Source: CAZSXU01 sp964610505 (lineage in GTDB: Bacteria > Arandabacterota > Arandabacteria > JAGLYR01). Taken from it: DNA of 64,000 bases. The position numbers were made by a program, and so were the translations under genes. The notes beneath the pieces are model-generated. The model was given only the letters and a program-made list of their open reading frames with translations, was not told the DNA's origin and searched no databases. Positions 42,707-52,129 of the stretch are shown here, piece by piece (position 1 is the stretch's first letter; every line of letters starts with the position of its first letter). The DNA lies in assembly GCA_964610505.1 (NCBI GenBank), contig CAZSXU010000005.1, positions 92,952 to 156,951 of the forward strand, given 5' to 3'.

Positions 42707-42991
42707 CTACGTCTCGGAGAATTCGGCCCTGACTCTCTCCACCCACACACGGGTCTCACGGTGTTCGGGCTCCAGTTCCAGCGATTTCCCCCAAGCCTCC
42801 AGGGCCTCTCGACGGTTTCCGCGGCGATAGTACACCGAGCCGAGACGACGACAAACTTCGGCAACGCTCATCACCGGGACCGTCTCTCGGTGGTGCTCCA
42901 CCTGAGGGGGGGGCAACAGATCGGCTCCACAGGCGCCACAGAACCGATCCTCAGCCTCCGTGCGCTGGTTACAGAACGGACATTCGGCCAT
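42707..42991 (-). CDS. Zinc-ribbon/TPR small protein
   Basis: 94 residues, ATG 42991, with GGGAGGTAATCGA upstream. Zinc ribbon MAECPFCNQRTEAEDRFCGACG (Cys4, Cys7, Cys18, Cys21) then one TPR-like helix pair at about 42-90 (CRRLGSVYYRRGNRREALEAW, GKSLELEPEHRETRVW). Looks like an adaptor protein. Its ribbon resembles the one in the FHA protein encoded immediately downstream. No specific function known. Confidence 0.85.
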   Translation of the reverse strand: MAECPFCNQRTEAEDRFCGACGADLLPPPQVEHHRETVPVMSVAEVCRRLGSVYYRRGNRREALEAWGKSLELEPEHRETRVWVERVRAEFSET

Positions 42992-43576
42992 TCGATTACC
43001 TCCCGCTTGGATTCGATGTTGACCGCCAACCGGCCGAGATCGGCTTCAGTCTCTTCGATGGCATCACGGCTCCGTCCGGGAGCCGTTCTACTCCTGTCGA
43101 TCTTATCGGCCTCCCCTGGGGGCACTTTAGGAACTGCGGGAGGAGTGGGGCTGTTGAAGGACGCCTTCGCCCCGGAATGAGGTTCGTCAAGAGCGCTTCT
43201 TCAACGGCCCGGGAGTCCCTCCATCGGCGGGCGACAGCGGTTTGGCAAGTCCGCCGAGAAACCACCCGGGAATGTGCACAGCCTGTTTCTCCACAACGCA
43301 CCCGTCCGGCCCTCTTGCCGCAGGATCGCCGCGCCGGGGATCAGGGTACCCCTCCCAACACCGGCTGGGCGAAAGGTGATGCATCTCCCAAATCAACAAT
43401 TCTCTTGACAGTCTCAGCGGGAGGAAGGTAAGGTGGTTCGGCGCTTGGGGTTGCGTTCCCGAGCGTGGAAAGAGCGCCGCCCGGCGGTGAGGTTTGTGGA
43501 CGAGCGAGAGAGGATTGTCGCCGGACGGGAATCGGCAATTGGGCTGTCGAACGCCTCAGGTGAAGGAGATAGCGCC
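42992..43576. other. Intergenic region between divergent genes, 585 bases
   Basis: Between the zinc-ribbon/TPR gene (minus) and the IHF/HU-like gene (plus). Holds the plus-strand promoter at 43405-43434 and its roughly 135-base leader. No convincing gene; short open frames on the minus strand lack ribosome sites and family signatures. Confidence 0.55.
43405..43434 (+). promoter_or_regulatory. Promoter of the IHF/HU-like gene
   Basis: TTGACA (43405-43410), 18 bases, TAAGGT (43429-43434). Leader of about 135 bases to the GTG at 43577. Confidence 0.6.
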
Positions 43577-43861
43577 GTGACCAAGGCAGATCTGGTCGAG
43601 GAGATCGCCAAACGTACGGGCTTGACCAAGAAGGACATCGGTCATGCCGTCGACGGGTTTATCGAGGCAATCAAGGGTGCTTTGGCGGAAGGGCAACACA
43701 TCGAGATCCGGGGCTTCGGAACCTTCAGCGTGAAAGATCGAAAGGCAAGAACCGCGCGTAATCCTCGGACGGGTGAGGCGGTTCCCCTGCCTCCCCGTAA
43801 GGTCCCGGTGTTCAAGGTTTCCAGGGAGCTTAAGGATCGGGTCCTCGGTAAAGAGCAGTAG
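43577..43861 (+). CDS. IHF/HU-family DNA-binding protein
   Basis: 94 residues from GTG 43577 with AAGGAGA 7 bases upstream. TKADLVEEIAKRTGLTKKDIG, IEIRGFGTFSVKDRKARTARN and NPRTGEAVPLPPRKVPVFK follow the IHF/HU pattern; the Pro-rich C-terminus and EIRGFG are nearer to IHF subunits than the HU at 41207-41470. Dimer that bends DNA; it might partner with the sigma-54 activator system, which often needs IHF. Own promoter and a terminator at 43953-44005. Confidence 0.95.
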   Translation: MTKADLVEEIAKRTGLTKKDIGHAVDGFIEAIKGALAEGQHIEIRGFGTFSVKDRKARTARNPRTGEAVPLPPRKVPVFKVSRELKDRVLGKEQ

Positions 43862-43952
43862 TCTCTTTCCGTGCGCGCCGTGCGTCTTGACTCCCGGTCG
43901 TGCTCCACATGGGTTTGCCCCAGAGGTGCAGAAACCGAGGACGGCCTACGAG

Positions 43953-44005
43953 ATCCCGGAAGGGGACGGAGAATCTCCCCGACCCTCCGGGATTCTGTTT
44001 CTTTC
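43953..44005 (+). terminator. Terminator of the IHF/HU-like gene
   Basis: ATCCCGGA (43953-43960) pairs with TCCGGGAT (43986-43993) with an inner GGGGA/TCCCC stem, followed by TCTGTTTCTTT. Confidence 0.65.
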
Positions 44006-44049
44006 CCCCGAATCTCTCCGCGCGCCCAAGCGTCTTCCCGACCTTCGAC

Positions 44050-44095
44050 AATAGAAAACGGAGGTGTCCCAAGGGACACCTCCGGAGTATTTCTT
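44050..44095. terminator. Bidirectional intrinsic terminator
   Basis: Perfect 12-pair hairpin CGGAGGTGTCCC-AA-GGGACACCTCCG (44059-44084). On the minus strand it is followed by TTTTCTATTG (end of the CBM-like gene stopping at 44126), on the plus strand by GAGTATTTCTTTTCC. Confidence 0.85.
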
Positions 44096-44125
44096 TTCCA
44101 GGTCTTCGTTGCAGGGTTCGGTCGT

Positions 44126-44728
44126 CTAGCGTCTCGCTCCGTAGAGGGACTTGATATGGCTCCACGTCGCCTGGTCCACGGGGATTGCACTGGGAAGGAG
44201 CATGTAGTCGATGTAGAGGACACCCTGTCCCCCGCTATCGTCCTCCAGCCAGATCCTAACCTCCGACAGCCACTCTCTGTTGGCCCAACCGGAGATATCC
44301 ATCGAATACTCGGTCCACGCCGATGCTTGAGTCGCATTCACAACGGCGTCTCCGCTGAAGGAATTGCTCCACTGGTCCCGGAGCTCGACGACCAGTCTCT
44401 CGCCAGAGTTGCTCTGATCCCCCCGATACATGACAGACAATGTCGTGTAGGAGGCCCAATTCTGGACGACACCATACGTATAGCATGTTGAGAAATCGCC
44501 GACGGCGCAATCATACTCGATCTTCATCGCCTGGTCGCCCTCGAACATCAGCGACGTCTCCAGGCTTTCCAGACCGTTGGCCGAAGGGACCCATGCCGCA
44601 TTCAAAGCCGGGTCGTCGACGTAGGACTCATAATCTTCAAGCGTGAGACCCCGAATCGGACCGGCAGAGGCAACCAGGCTTCCTGCGAGAAGCACCAAGA
44701 AAAACATACACCTGTAGCGGTTGCCCAT
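44126..44728 (-). CDS. Secreted single CBM-like protein with C-terminal W-x-x-I-K motif
   Basis: 200 residues from ATG 44728 with GGGAG 5 bases upstream. Signal peptide MGNRYRCMFFLVLLAGSLVASA. One CBM11/CIA30-like module: LEDYESYVDDPALNAAWVPS, SYTTLSVMYRGDQSN, TEYSMDISGWANREWLSEV, GVLYIDYMLL. The end DQATWSHIKSLYGARR is the same kind of tail as in the proteins at 1064, 1796 and 6272, although this gene lies 37 kb away. Monocistronic: promoter at 44862-44890 and hairpin terminator directly downstream. Binding target unknown. Confidence 0.83.
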   Translation of the reverse strand: MGNRYRCMFFLVLLAGSLVASAGPIRGLTLEDYESYVDDPALNAAWVPSANGLESLETSLMFEGDQAMKIEYDCAVGDFSTCYTYGVVQNWASYTTLSVMYRGDQSNSGERLVVELRDQWSNSFSGDAVVNATQASAWTEYSMDISGWANREWLSEVRIWLEDDSGGQGVLYIDYMLLPSAIPVDQATWSHIKSLYGARR

Positions 44729-44861
44729 ACGAACTCCCACCTTTCCTGATCAACACTAGCAGAAGCCAAACGTCCTAATTCGTAACCAACTGTTCTATAG
44801 GCAGTTACCCCCTTTCACCAACAGACTGAAGGGAATCCTTGCCGACACTCATCCGAATGGT

Positions 44862-44890
44862 ATTATACCATGCCTCCTTCAAGCGCGCAA
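44862..44890 (-). promoter_or_regulatory. Promoter of the distal CBM-like gene
   Basis: Minus strand TTGCGC (44890-44885), 17 bases, TATAAT (44867-44862). The -10 overlaps the palindrome ATGGTA-TTA-TACCAT. Confidence 0.6.
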
Positions 44891-44917
44891 GCCCTTTCTC
44901 TCCTGCGGTGCCCCGGG

Positions 44918-45985
44918 TCATGGGCCGCCCTGTTTCGCGGCCTCCGCAACAGCCTCAAGGACACTTTCAACGGAGATCTCCTCCAGCGAGCATTCGGGAT
45001 CCCGAACCGGCCCACAGCGGTCGCACCGACTCGACGCGGCGAGCAGAACTCGGTGCCCGCGGCCCAGGGGACCCCATCGCGTGGGACAGCAGGCCGGCCT
45101 CGGGCAGAAGAGCGCTACGCACGGAATTCCCAGCGCCGCGGCCAGATGCATGGGCCCGGTGCTGGAAGAAACCATCGCATCGTACGACGCAATGACCTGC
45201 ATCAGCTCTCGCAGGTTGAGACGGCCGGCAAGATTGATGACCCCCATGCCCACGCTCTTCTCCATCATCCGGCCGATCTCGATTTCCGAGCCCCACCCCG
45301 TTACCACGACCCGTGCATTCAAGTCACGAACCAGTCTCCCTGCAAGGGACACGTATCTGGACGCTTCCCAGTTAGGCGCCGATCCCCCGTTTCCCGGATG
45401 GAGACCAACGACGAGAGGAGACATCCGCGCCTCGTCCCCCAGCAGGACTCGCCCGACTTTCCTCTCCTCTTCGGAGAGGAAAACCTCGGGCGCGAGATTC
45501 TCGGACTCCACGCCCAGAGTTCGCCCCAGATCCATGCAGTAGTCGGCCTCGTGCCGTACGGGACGGTCCCGGTTCCGCCCTGCCGGTTTGCACCCCGTAA
45601 GCACCTCGTAGGGCTTCCTGCCCACACTGATTCGTAACGGGATTCCCGCCAGGAGCGTCAGCCATGCGTGACGCCGGGTCGGGAGCAGCATCAGAGAAAT
45701 CCCGAACCGCTCACGACGCAACGCCAACGCGAGAGACCAGAATCCTCGACACCCGCTGTCTCTGCCGTCAAGATCGTCTACGAACACGCGGTTCAGGCGG
45801 GGGTTGTTCCAAAGGACGGCTTCGGCGTAAGGACGAACGAGGGCTGCAATATACGCGCCCGGATGAGACTCCCGAATCGCGCGAATCAGCGGGGTCGCCA
45901 GCACTACGTCGCCGACCCGGTCGGGTCGAATCAGCAGAAATCGCTCTCGGGAGGATGGTGATTCCGGACCGTTCCGGCTTGTCAC
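44918..45985 (-). CDS. Glycosyltransferase family 9 (heptosyltransferase-like)
   Basis: 355 residues from GTG 45985, with GGAGGAAGACCC upstream; longer frames before it are not family-like. N-terminal RFLLIRPDRVGDVVLATPLI is the GT9 acceptor-side signature; VVGLHPGNGGSAPNW and SSSTGPMHLAAALGIP form the donor site. GT9 enzymes transfer heptose or another sugar in LPS core synthesis. It follows the flippase-like gene after 58 bases. Cysteine-rich C-terminal part (CPRPACCPTRWG, SRCDRCGPVRDPECS) is typical of many GT9 proteins. Confidence 0.92.
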   Translation of the reverse strand: MTSRNGPESPSSRERFLLIRPDRVGDVVLATPLIRAIRESHPGAYIAALVRPYAEAVLWNNPRLNRVFVDDLDGRDSGCRGFWSLALALRRERFGISLMLLPTRRHAWLTLLAGIPLRISVGRKPYEVLTGCKPAGRNRDRPVRHEADYCMDLGRTLGVESENLAPEVFLSEEERKVGRVLLGDEARMSPLVVGLHPGNGGSAPNWEASRYVSLAGRLVRDLNARVVVTGWGSEIEIGRMMEKSVGMGVINLAGRLNLRELMQVIASYDAMVSSSTGPMHLAAALGIPCVALFCPRPACCPTRWGPLGRGHRVLLAASSRCDRCGPVRDPECSLEEISVESVLEAVAEAAKQGGP

Positions 45986-46043
45986 GGGTCTTCCTCCAGC
46001 GAATGGACCACCGGAGACGGGCGCGATTCCTCCACCGGACGCG

Positions 46044-47180
46044 CTACGGCTTGCCTCCCGGCGCCAGGTCGCCGGCGGGCGGGATGACCGGCTCCAGGTC
46101 GAAACCCGACGGCGCAACGGCGGACACCGGTACCGCCGGTGCGCTGAAATCCGGTTCACGGAACGGTCGTCTCAGCAGGGCGACGATGAACAGGGCTCCC
46201 AAGCCCACGCCCAGCAAGTAGCTGAAGAAGCGCCACAGAACAACGTAGACGGCCAGCTGATGGGTGGGAACCAGCGCGGCCATGAGCGACGCTCCTCCGG
46301 CTTCCGCCACACCGCTTCCTCCCGGAGAAGGCGAGAAGTAGATGATGAAGTAGATCAGAACTTGTGCCAGCAGGACCTCAACGGGATCCCGCCGGATGCC
46401 CATGCCGTACAGGACGGTGTAGGCAATGAGACAGTTCGCGATGATGGACACGATCCCCAGCGGGAGCGCCCGCGCCAGCGCCCCGCGTCCCTCCACCATG
46501 TAGCTTCTGAGATAGCCGATGAGATCGGTCAATTCCCGGGAAAACCGATCGTGAAGCCGCCACACGCGCTCAGCAGGAATAAGCGGCACTCTGGCAAGGA
46601 CCGAGGCGGCGGCTCGCACGACCTTCGATGCCCAGGAAGGTTTGAACAGAGCGATCCAGAAGAGGAAGAACACGAGGCCGAAGACGCCGATCACGAAAAC
46701 CGTGATCATCCGAACGGCGAGGTTCTCCACGAGATCCGGCCTCAAGAACAGAACGACGACCCCGGCGAGGAAAAGGGTGACAATCGTGATGAGCGCTCCG
46801 ATGAGGCTTGCCGCCGTCGCTCGCGAGATCGAGAGCCCGTACCGCCAGAGCACGTAGATCTGAGCGGGCCCCCCGCCGGTCTGAAACGGGGTCACCGCGG
46901 ACAGAAACATGTTGGCCAGATGCGCCCGAAAGCAATTCCAGACCCCAATCTCCGAGCCAATTCGCGAAGCCAGAATCCGAATTTTCAGCGCCGTGGTATA
47001 CCAGCTAACGAACACAAGACCGAGAACCAGCAGCAAGGCCTCGGGGCGAAGGTGTACCAGACTCCGCCAGGTCTTTTCGTCTGTCGTGAGAGCGCCCAGG
47101 AGCACGAAAGTAGCGATGGTGATCACGGCGAAGGTTCGAAACCCTCGAATCAGCTTGCGGCTCTCAAGCCTTGAATCCAT
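46044..47180 (-). CDS. Flippase-like LPG-synthase-type membrane protein (UPF0104)
   Basis: 378 residues, about eight membrane helices (for example TFAVITIATFVLLGAL, ALLLVLGLVFVSWYTT, LIGALITIVTLFLAGVVVLF). The family core is visible: AHLANMFLSAVTPFQTGGGP and FSPSPGGSGVAEAGGAS. Members include AglD and the membrane half of lysylphosphatidylglycerol synthase; a role in lipid or lipid-linked sugar translocation is likely. The GT9 gene follows, supporting envelope glycan work. The Pro-rich tail after about 345 is cytosolic and poorly conserved. ATG 47180 has GGAGGC upstream. Confidence 0.87.
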   Translation of the reverse strand: MDSRLESRKLIRGFRTFAVITIATFVLLGALTTDEKTWRSLVHLRPEALLLVLGLVFVSWYTTALKIRILASRIGSEIGVWNCFRAHLANMFLSAVTPFQTGGGPAQIYVLWRYGLSISRATAASLIGALITIVTLFLAGVVVLFLRPDLVENLAVRMITVFVIGVFGLVFFLFWIALFKPSWASKVVRAAASVLARVPLIPAERVWRLHDRFSRELTDLIGYLRSYMVEGRGALARALPLGIVSIIANCLIAYTVLYGMGIRRDPVEVLLAQVLIYFIIYFSPSPGGSGVAEAGGASLMAALVPTHQLAVYVVLWRFFSYLLGVGLGALFIVALLRRPFREPDFSAPAVPVSAVAPSGFDLEPVIPPAGDLAPGGKP

Positions 47181-47304
47181 GGTGAACCGCCTCCGCTACC
47201 GAACAAGAAATCGCCCACGGATCGGCAACGAACCTCATCCGGTAAGGGCGACTCTTCAGGTTCGGCCGTCTGGAAGCGCCGGCGTTCGCCCGCTACTCGG
47301 GCAA

Positions 47305-47499
47305 CTAGCGTTCTCCCAGCAACCGTTTGGCGCGCTTCTCATCCGAGGGTGAAACGGAAGATCCCTTGCGAAGACGCCGTTTCCGGCCTCTCGATTTGCT
47401 GCTTAGCAGGTGGCTGGCATACGCCCGCTCGCGCTTCAGACCGCCGCCGGCCTTCTTGAACCGTTTTGCAGCGCTCCGATTCGTCTTGATCTTCGGCAT
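47305..47499 (-). CDS. rpmI: 50S ribosomal protein L35
   Basis: 64 residues from ATG 47499: MPKIKTNRSAAKRFKKAGGG, then AYASHLLSSKSRGRKRRLRK, an unmistakable L35. Usually rpmI sits between infC and rplT; neither is nearby here. Upstream is a 61-residue zinc-ribbon gene 62 bases away, and both probably read from the promoter at 47876-47904; downstream is the flippase-like gene. Confidence 0.93.
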   Translation of the reverse strand: MPKIKTNRSAAKRFKKAGGGLKRERAYASHLLSSKSRGRKRRLRKGSSVSPSDEKRAKRLLGER

Positions 47500-47561
47500 C
47501 TTGTCTCCAACGACAGGGTTTCCCAGAACCGTATCCGCCTCCCGCCACCGACGCGAGGATG

Positions 47562-47747
47562 TCAGGCTTTCAGATAGACCTTGGCGCAACAGGCGGACGC
47601 TTCCTTCTCCAGCTTGAACCGCATCCCACACACCGGGCAACGGTGCTTTCCACCCACCCGGCCTTCCTTGATCGCTTTCTTAAGAAGAATGTCATAAGTG
47701 CTGCTGGTCCGGTCCTTCTTGATCAGTACATTCTCTTCCCTGTTCAT
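47562..47747 (-). CDS. Small zinc-ribbon-like protein upstream of rpmI, unknown
   Basis: 61 residues from ATG 47747 with GGAGGAGC 6 bases upstream, which strongly supports translation. The sequence is basic and helical in the first half (DRTSSTYDILLKKAIKEGR) and has HRCPVCGMRF and ACCAKVYLKA in the second. The C-x2-C and CC pairs could bind one zinc. Not a ribosomal protein I recognise. Its position where infC is normally found before rpmI hints at a translation-related or zinc-stress role, which is inference only. Confidence 0.7.
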   Translation of the reverse strand: MNREENVLIKKDRTSSTYDILLKKAIKEGRVGGKHRCPVCGMRFKLEKEASACCAKVYLKA

Positions 47748-48250
47748 GATGCGCTCCTCCCCCCGTGTGTCGGATCGGCAAGCACCGAAAGACGCCGACC
47801 CCGGAGCGCCGGGGCCCATCTCTCCGAACCACCGCTTGCCTCTCGAGTCAGCAACCGATGACCCACACGACGGCTAACGTAGCAGACCGCTTGCCGCCTG
47901 TCAAGCCCTTTTGCCCGGCAACGCGTTGCGTAAAACACGGTTGACCCGTCTTCCGCGGGTATGCTAGCCTCGGCGCGTCCCGATGCGACGCGTCGGCCGA
48001 AGCGCGATGCAGTTCTGACTCGCGGCCGCTGAGCGGAACCGGGGTCGTGAGCTCCAACAGGTATGAACGCATGGCGGGCAGCCGTCGCGCACGCTGGGAT
48101 CGAAGGATCTCAAGTCGATCGGGATCCGGGGTAAGACTTCCGGGAAACGCCGCTCGCCGAATCCGTGGCTTCGCCCGGACGTTCTCTGGCAGGCCGAGGC
48201 TCGCCGCGCGGGAGTTCCATTCGCGTCCCGCCGCACAATGGAGTGGAGCA
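47748..48250. other. Divergent intergenic region, 503 bases
   Basis: Between the zinc-ribbon/rpmI unit (minus) and the sigma-54 activator (plus). Holds the minus-strand promoter at 47876-47904. Open frames over 47900-48250 on both strands have no family signature or ribosome site; I see no gene. Confidence 0.55.
47876..47904 (-). promoter_or_regulatory. Promoter of the zinc-ribbon/rpmI unit
   Basis: Minus strand TTGACA (47904-47899), 17 bases, TACGTT (47881-47876), roughly 120 bases before the first ATG. Confidence 0.6.
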
Positions 48251-49738
<1,488 letters not shown>

Positions 49739-49762
49739 GGCGCCCACGGGAAAACCCGGACC

Positions 49763-52039
49763 CTACCGGGAGAGGCATTCGAGGGCGGATTCGAGGTTCA
49801 TCTTCGCCTGCCGGTTGTTGGGGTTGATTCTGAGAGCTTCTTCAAAGGCTTGCACGGCTTCATCATAGGATTCGCTCTTGGCATAGAGAACCCCCATGTT
49901 TTGCCATGCACGATCGTGATTCGGATCCTTTTCCACCACGGCCCGAAACTCGCGAATCGCCGGCAGAACCGACCCCGCACCCGCGTAGGCCAATCCCAAT
50001 CCGTATCGGGCGGAGAGATCCTCCGGAGAGCGCTCCAGCTCGACCTGAAGCGGCCTGAGGGCTTCCTCATGGCGGCCCATTCTGAGCAGGATGTAGCCCA
50101 CCCGGTAGTACCCCCGGGGCTCGTCCGGGGCCAGATCCAGGCTCTCCCGGTAGTACCTCAGAGCGGTGCCGAGAAATCCCCGCTTGTCGGCAATCCGCCC
50201 GAGCGCCGTCAGGATTTTAACCCTCTCCGAAACCGCTTTCTCTTCGAATCGAACGCGAATATCTCCCGGCCCGAGGCCGCTCTTGCGCCGGACCTCGTCG
50301 AGGGCTTCTTCATACAGCGTGCGGGCGGAGACCAGGCCGCCCTGATCTTCGAGAATGCCGGCCAGAGCCACCTTGGCGGGCAGATGATGGCCATCGGCTT
50401 CAAGAGCAGACCTGTAGAGGATTTCCCCCCCGGCCGGATCGCCCAGATTCTCGGCCAGGACCCCCAGGTTGTAGATGGCCGTGGCGTGTTCCGGCTCCAG
50501 TGACCGGACGCGCTCGAACTGGACTCGCGCCTCCTCCCATCTCTCCTGCCGAGTGTAGAGAGCACCCAAGTTGATGAGCGCGTCCACATAGTCGGGATCT
50601 CGCCGGAGAGTGTCCAAGTAGAACCTTTCCGCCCCGGCATCGTTTCCGATCAGGCTTTGCACGAGACCTCGGTTGAAGAACGATTGGGTGTGCATAGGAT
50701 CCCGAACACGGCCCAGGTCCAGCCGGAGAAACATCGTCAGCAACACCACCGCAACGAGCGCCGGGGCGAATCTGCCGACTCTACGCCGACGGACCTCTCC
50801 CACAAGCCACAGCGCCCCGGCGGAAGCGAGAATCGCGAGCACGGGGGCAACAGGCATTCGAAAGCGCGCGCAGACAAAGAAAAGACCAACCGTGGCCATG
50901 TAGAGCAGTAGGAAGAACTCGAGAAGAACCCGGTCCTTCCGCCTCCCCATCACAATCATCCCGAGAATGGCCAGGGGAGCGAGCCAGCCGAATGAAAACG
51001 GCAAGATTCTCAGGGTCCATGCGTCCTGCCGGTAGAATTCGATGTCCCGGTTATTGCCGAGCTCGGCGGCGCCCCAGAGGAAGAACAGCTTCTTCAGCCC
51101 GAGGCGCAGAGCATCCCCGGGCCGCTGCACCCAGAACTCAAGCCCGCGCCGAGTCCAGTAGCGCGAGACCTGAGAGGGTCTGAGCTCGCGGCCCGCTTCC
51201 TCCTCGGCGATCCTGTACGCGTCGTCGAACCCCCCCCACCAATCCCGGCCGATGTCCGGCGAGGTTGCGCTCCACCCGCTGGCGTTCGGGTTGTTGCCCA
51301 GATAGAAATTGATTCCCCCCTGGGATGCAATCGGGACGAAGTCGTTTCCGATCACGGCGTTGCGAATGGTCACCGGCATGATCACGAGCAGAGAACCGAG
51401 AACATAGAACACCGCCATGCGGAGACGTCGTGAAGCGGGCCCGGCGTCCCTCTGGGACCACCAGATCCAGAGAACGACCAGCCACCCGAATACCAGAATC
51501 GTCGGGCGCGCCACGGCGGACAGACCGAGAACCAGGCCACCCGTGAGCCACCTCCGGCCCGTCGGTTGATCTGCCGCGGCAAGGAGTCGATCGATCAGCA
51601 AGAGATCAAGAAACGTGACGAGGGAAGTGATGAGCACTTCCCCATCGAAATAGACGAGCGTCCAGGTGAGGGCCGTGACAAGGCCGGCGATTCTCCCGGT
51701 CCACTCCGAGAAGCAACGGCGCCCAATGCGATACGCCAGGAAGGACGTCGCTGCGCCCAGCACCACCTGAAAGACCCGGACACTCCACGGAGAAGGCCCG
51801 AAGACGAAGTAGAGAAACCCAAGGAGATACAGGTATAGCGGCGCCCGGAAGAAAACCTCATCGCCCCAGAAGTTCCCTTCCGCAATGGCCCGCCCGATGG
51901 TGTCGTGGATATGCGGATCCAGGACCAGGACCGTGAAATCGGGAAGACCCCGGACATCCACCAGATAGGCCAGCCGGACCAGAAGAGCGACTCCGGCAAT
52001 CAGCAGCGGCCAGCCGAGACCCCGAATCACAGATTTCAT
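49763..52039 (-). CDS. Membrane glycosyltransferase (GT39/ArnT-like) fused to TPR repeats
   Basis: 758 residues from ATG 52039; a GTG 15 bases earlier is the alternative. Residues 1-445 hold 10-12 membrane helices with the early loop VLDPHIHDTIGRAIAEG and FFRAPLYLYLLGFLYF, the pattern of PMT/ArnT-type enzymes that use polyprenyl-phosphate sugars. From about 455 there are seven or so TPR units (ALINLGALYTRQERWEEARV, AIYNLGVLAENLGDPAGGE, AWQNMGVLYAKSESYDEAVQ). TPRs probably face the periplasm and bind a protein partner. It converges with the sigma-54 activator gene. Confidence 0.85.
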   Translation of the reverse strand: MKSVIRGLGWPLLIAGVALLVRLAYLVDVRGLPDFTVLVLDPHIHDTIGRAIAEGNFWGDEVFFRAPLYLYLLGFLYFVFGPSPWSVRVFQVVLGAATSFLAYRIGRRCFSEWTGRIAGLVTALTWTLVYFDGEVLITSLVTFLDLLLIDRLLAAADQPTGRRWLTGGLVLGLSAVARPTILVFGWLVVLWIWWSQRDAGPASRRLRMAVFYVLGSLLVIMPVTIRNAVIGNDFVPIASQGGINFYLGNNPNASGWSATSPDIGRDWWGGFDDAYRIAEEEAGRELRPSQVSRYWTRRGLEFWVQRPGDALRLGLKKLFFLWGAAELGNNRDIEFYRQDAWTLRILPFSFGWLAPLAILGMIVMGRRKDRVLLEFFLLLYMATVGLFFVCARFRMPVAPVLAILASAGALWLVGEVRRRRVGRFAPALVAVVLLTMFLRLDLGRVRDPMHTQSFFNRGLVQSLIGNDAGAERFYLDTLRRDPDYVDALINLGALYTRQERWEEARVQFERVRSLEPEHATAIYNLGVLAENLGDPAGGEILYRSALEADGHHLPAKVALAGILEDQGGLVSARTLYEEALDEVRRKSGLGPGDIRVRFEEKAVSERVKILTALGRIADKRGFLGTALRYYRESLDLAPDEPRGYYRVGYILLRMGRHEEALRPLQVELERSPEDLSARYGLGLAYAGAGSVLPAIREFRAVVEKDPNHDRAWQNMGVLYAKSESYDEAVQAFEEALRINPNNRQAKMNLESALECLSR

Positions 52040-52129
52040 TCCACCGCCCAGCACGAGGGTACGGGTGCACGGACCGCGGCGGGCGATTCATGAGGGCGGG
52101 TGAGACCGTGCCCGCCCGCGGTCACCCGC

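Noticed and set aside
42996..43301. 101-residue minus-strand frame upstream of the zinc-ribbon/TPR gene
   Set aside because: Arg/Pro-rich, no ribosome site, no family features; the third frame also has no signature.
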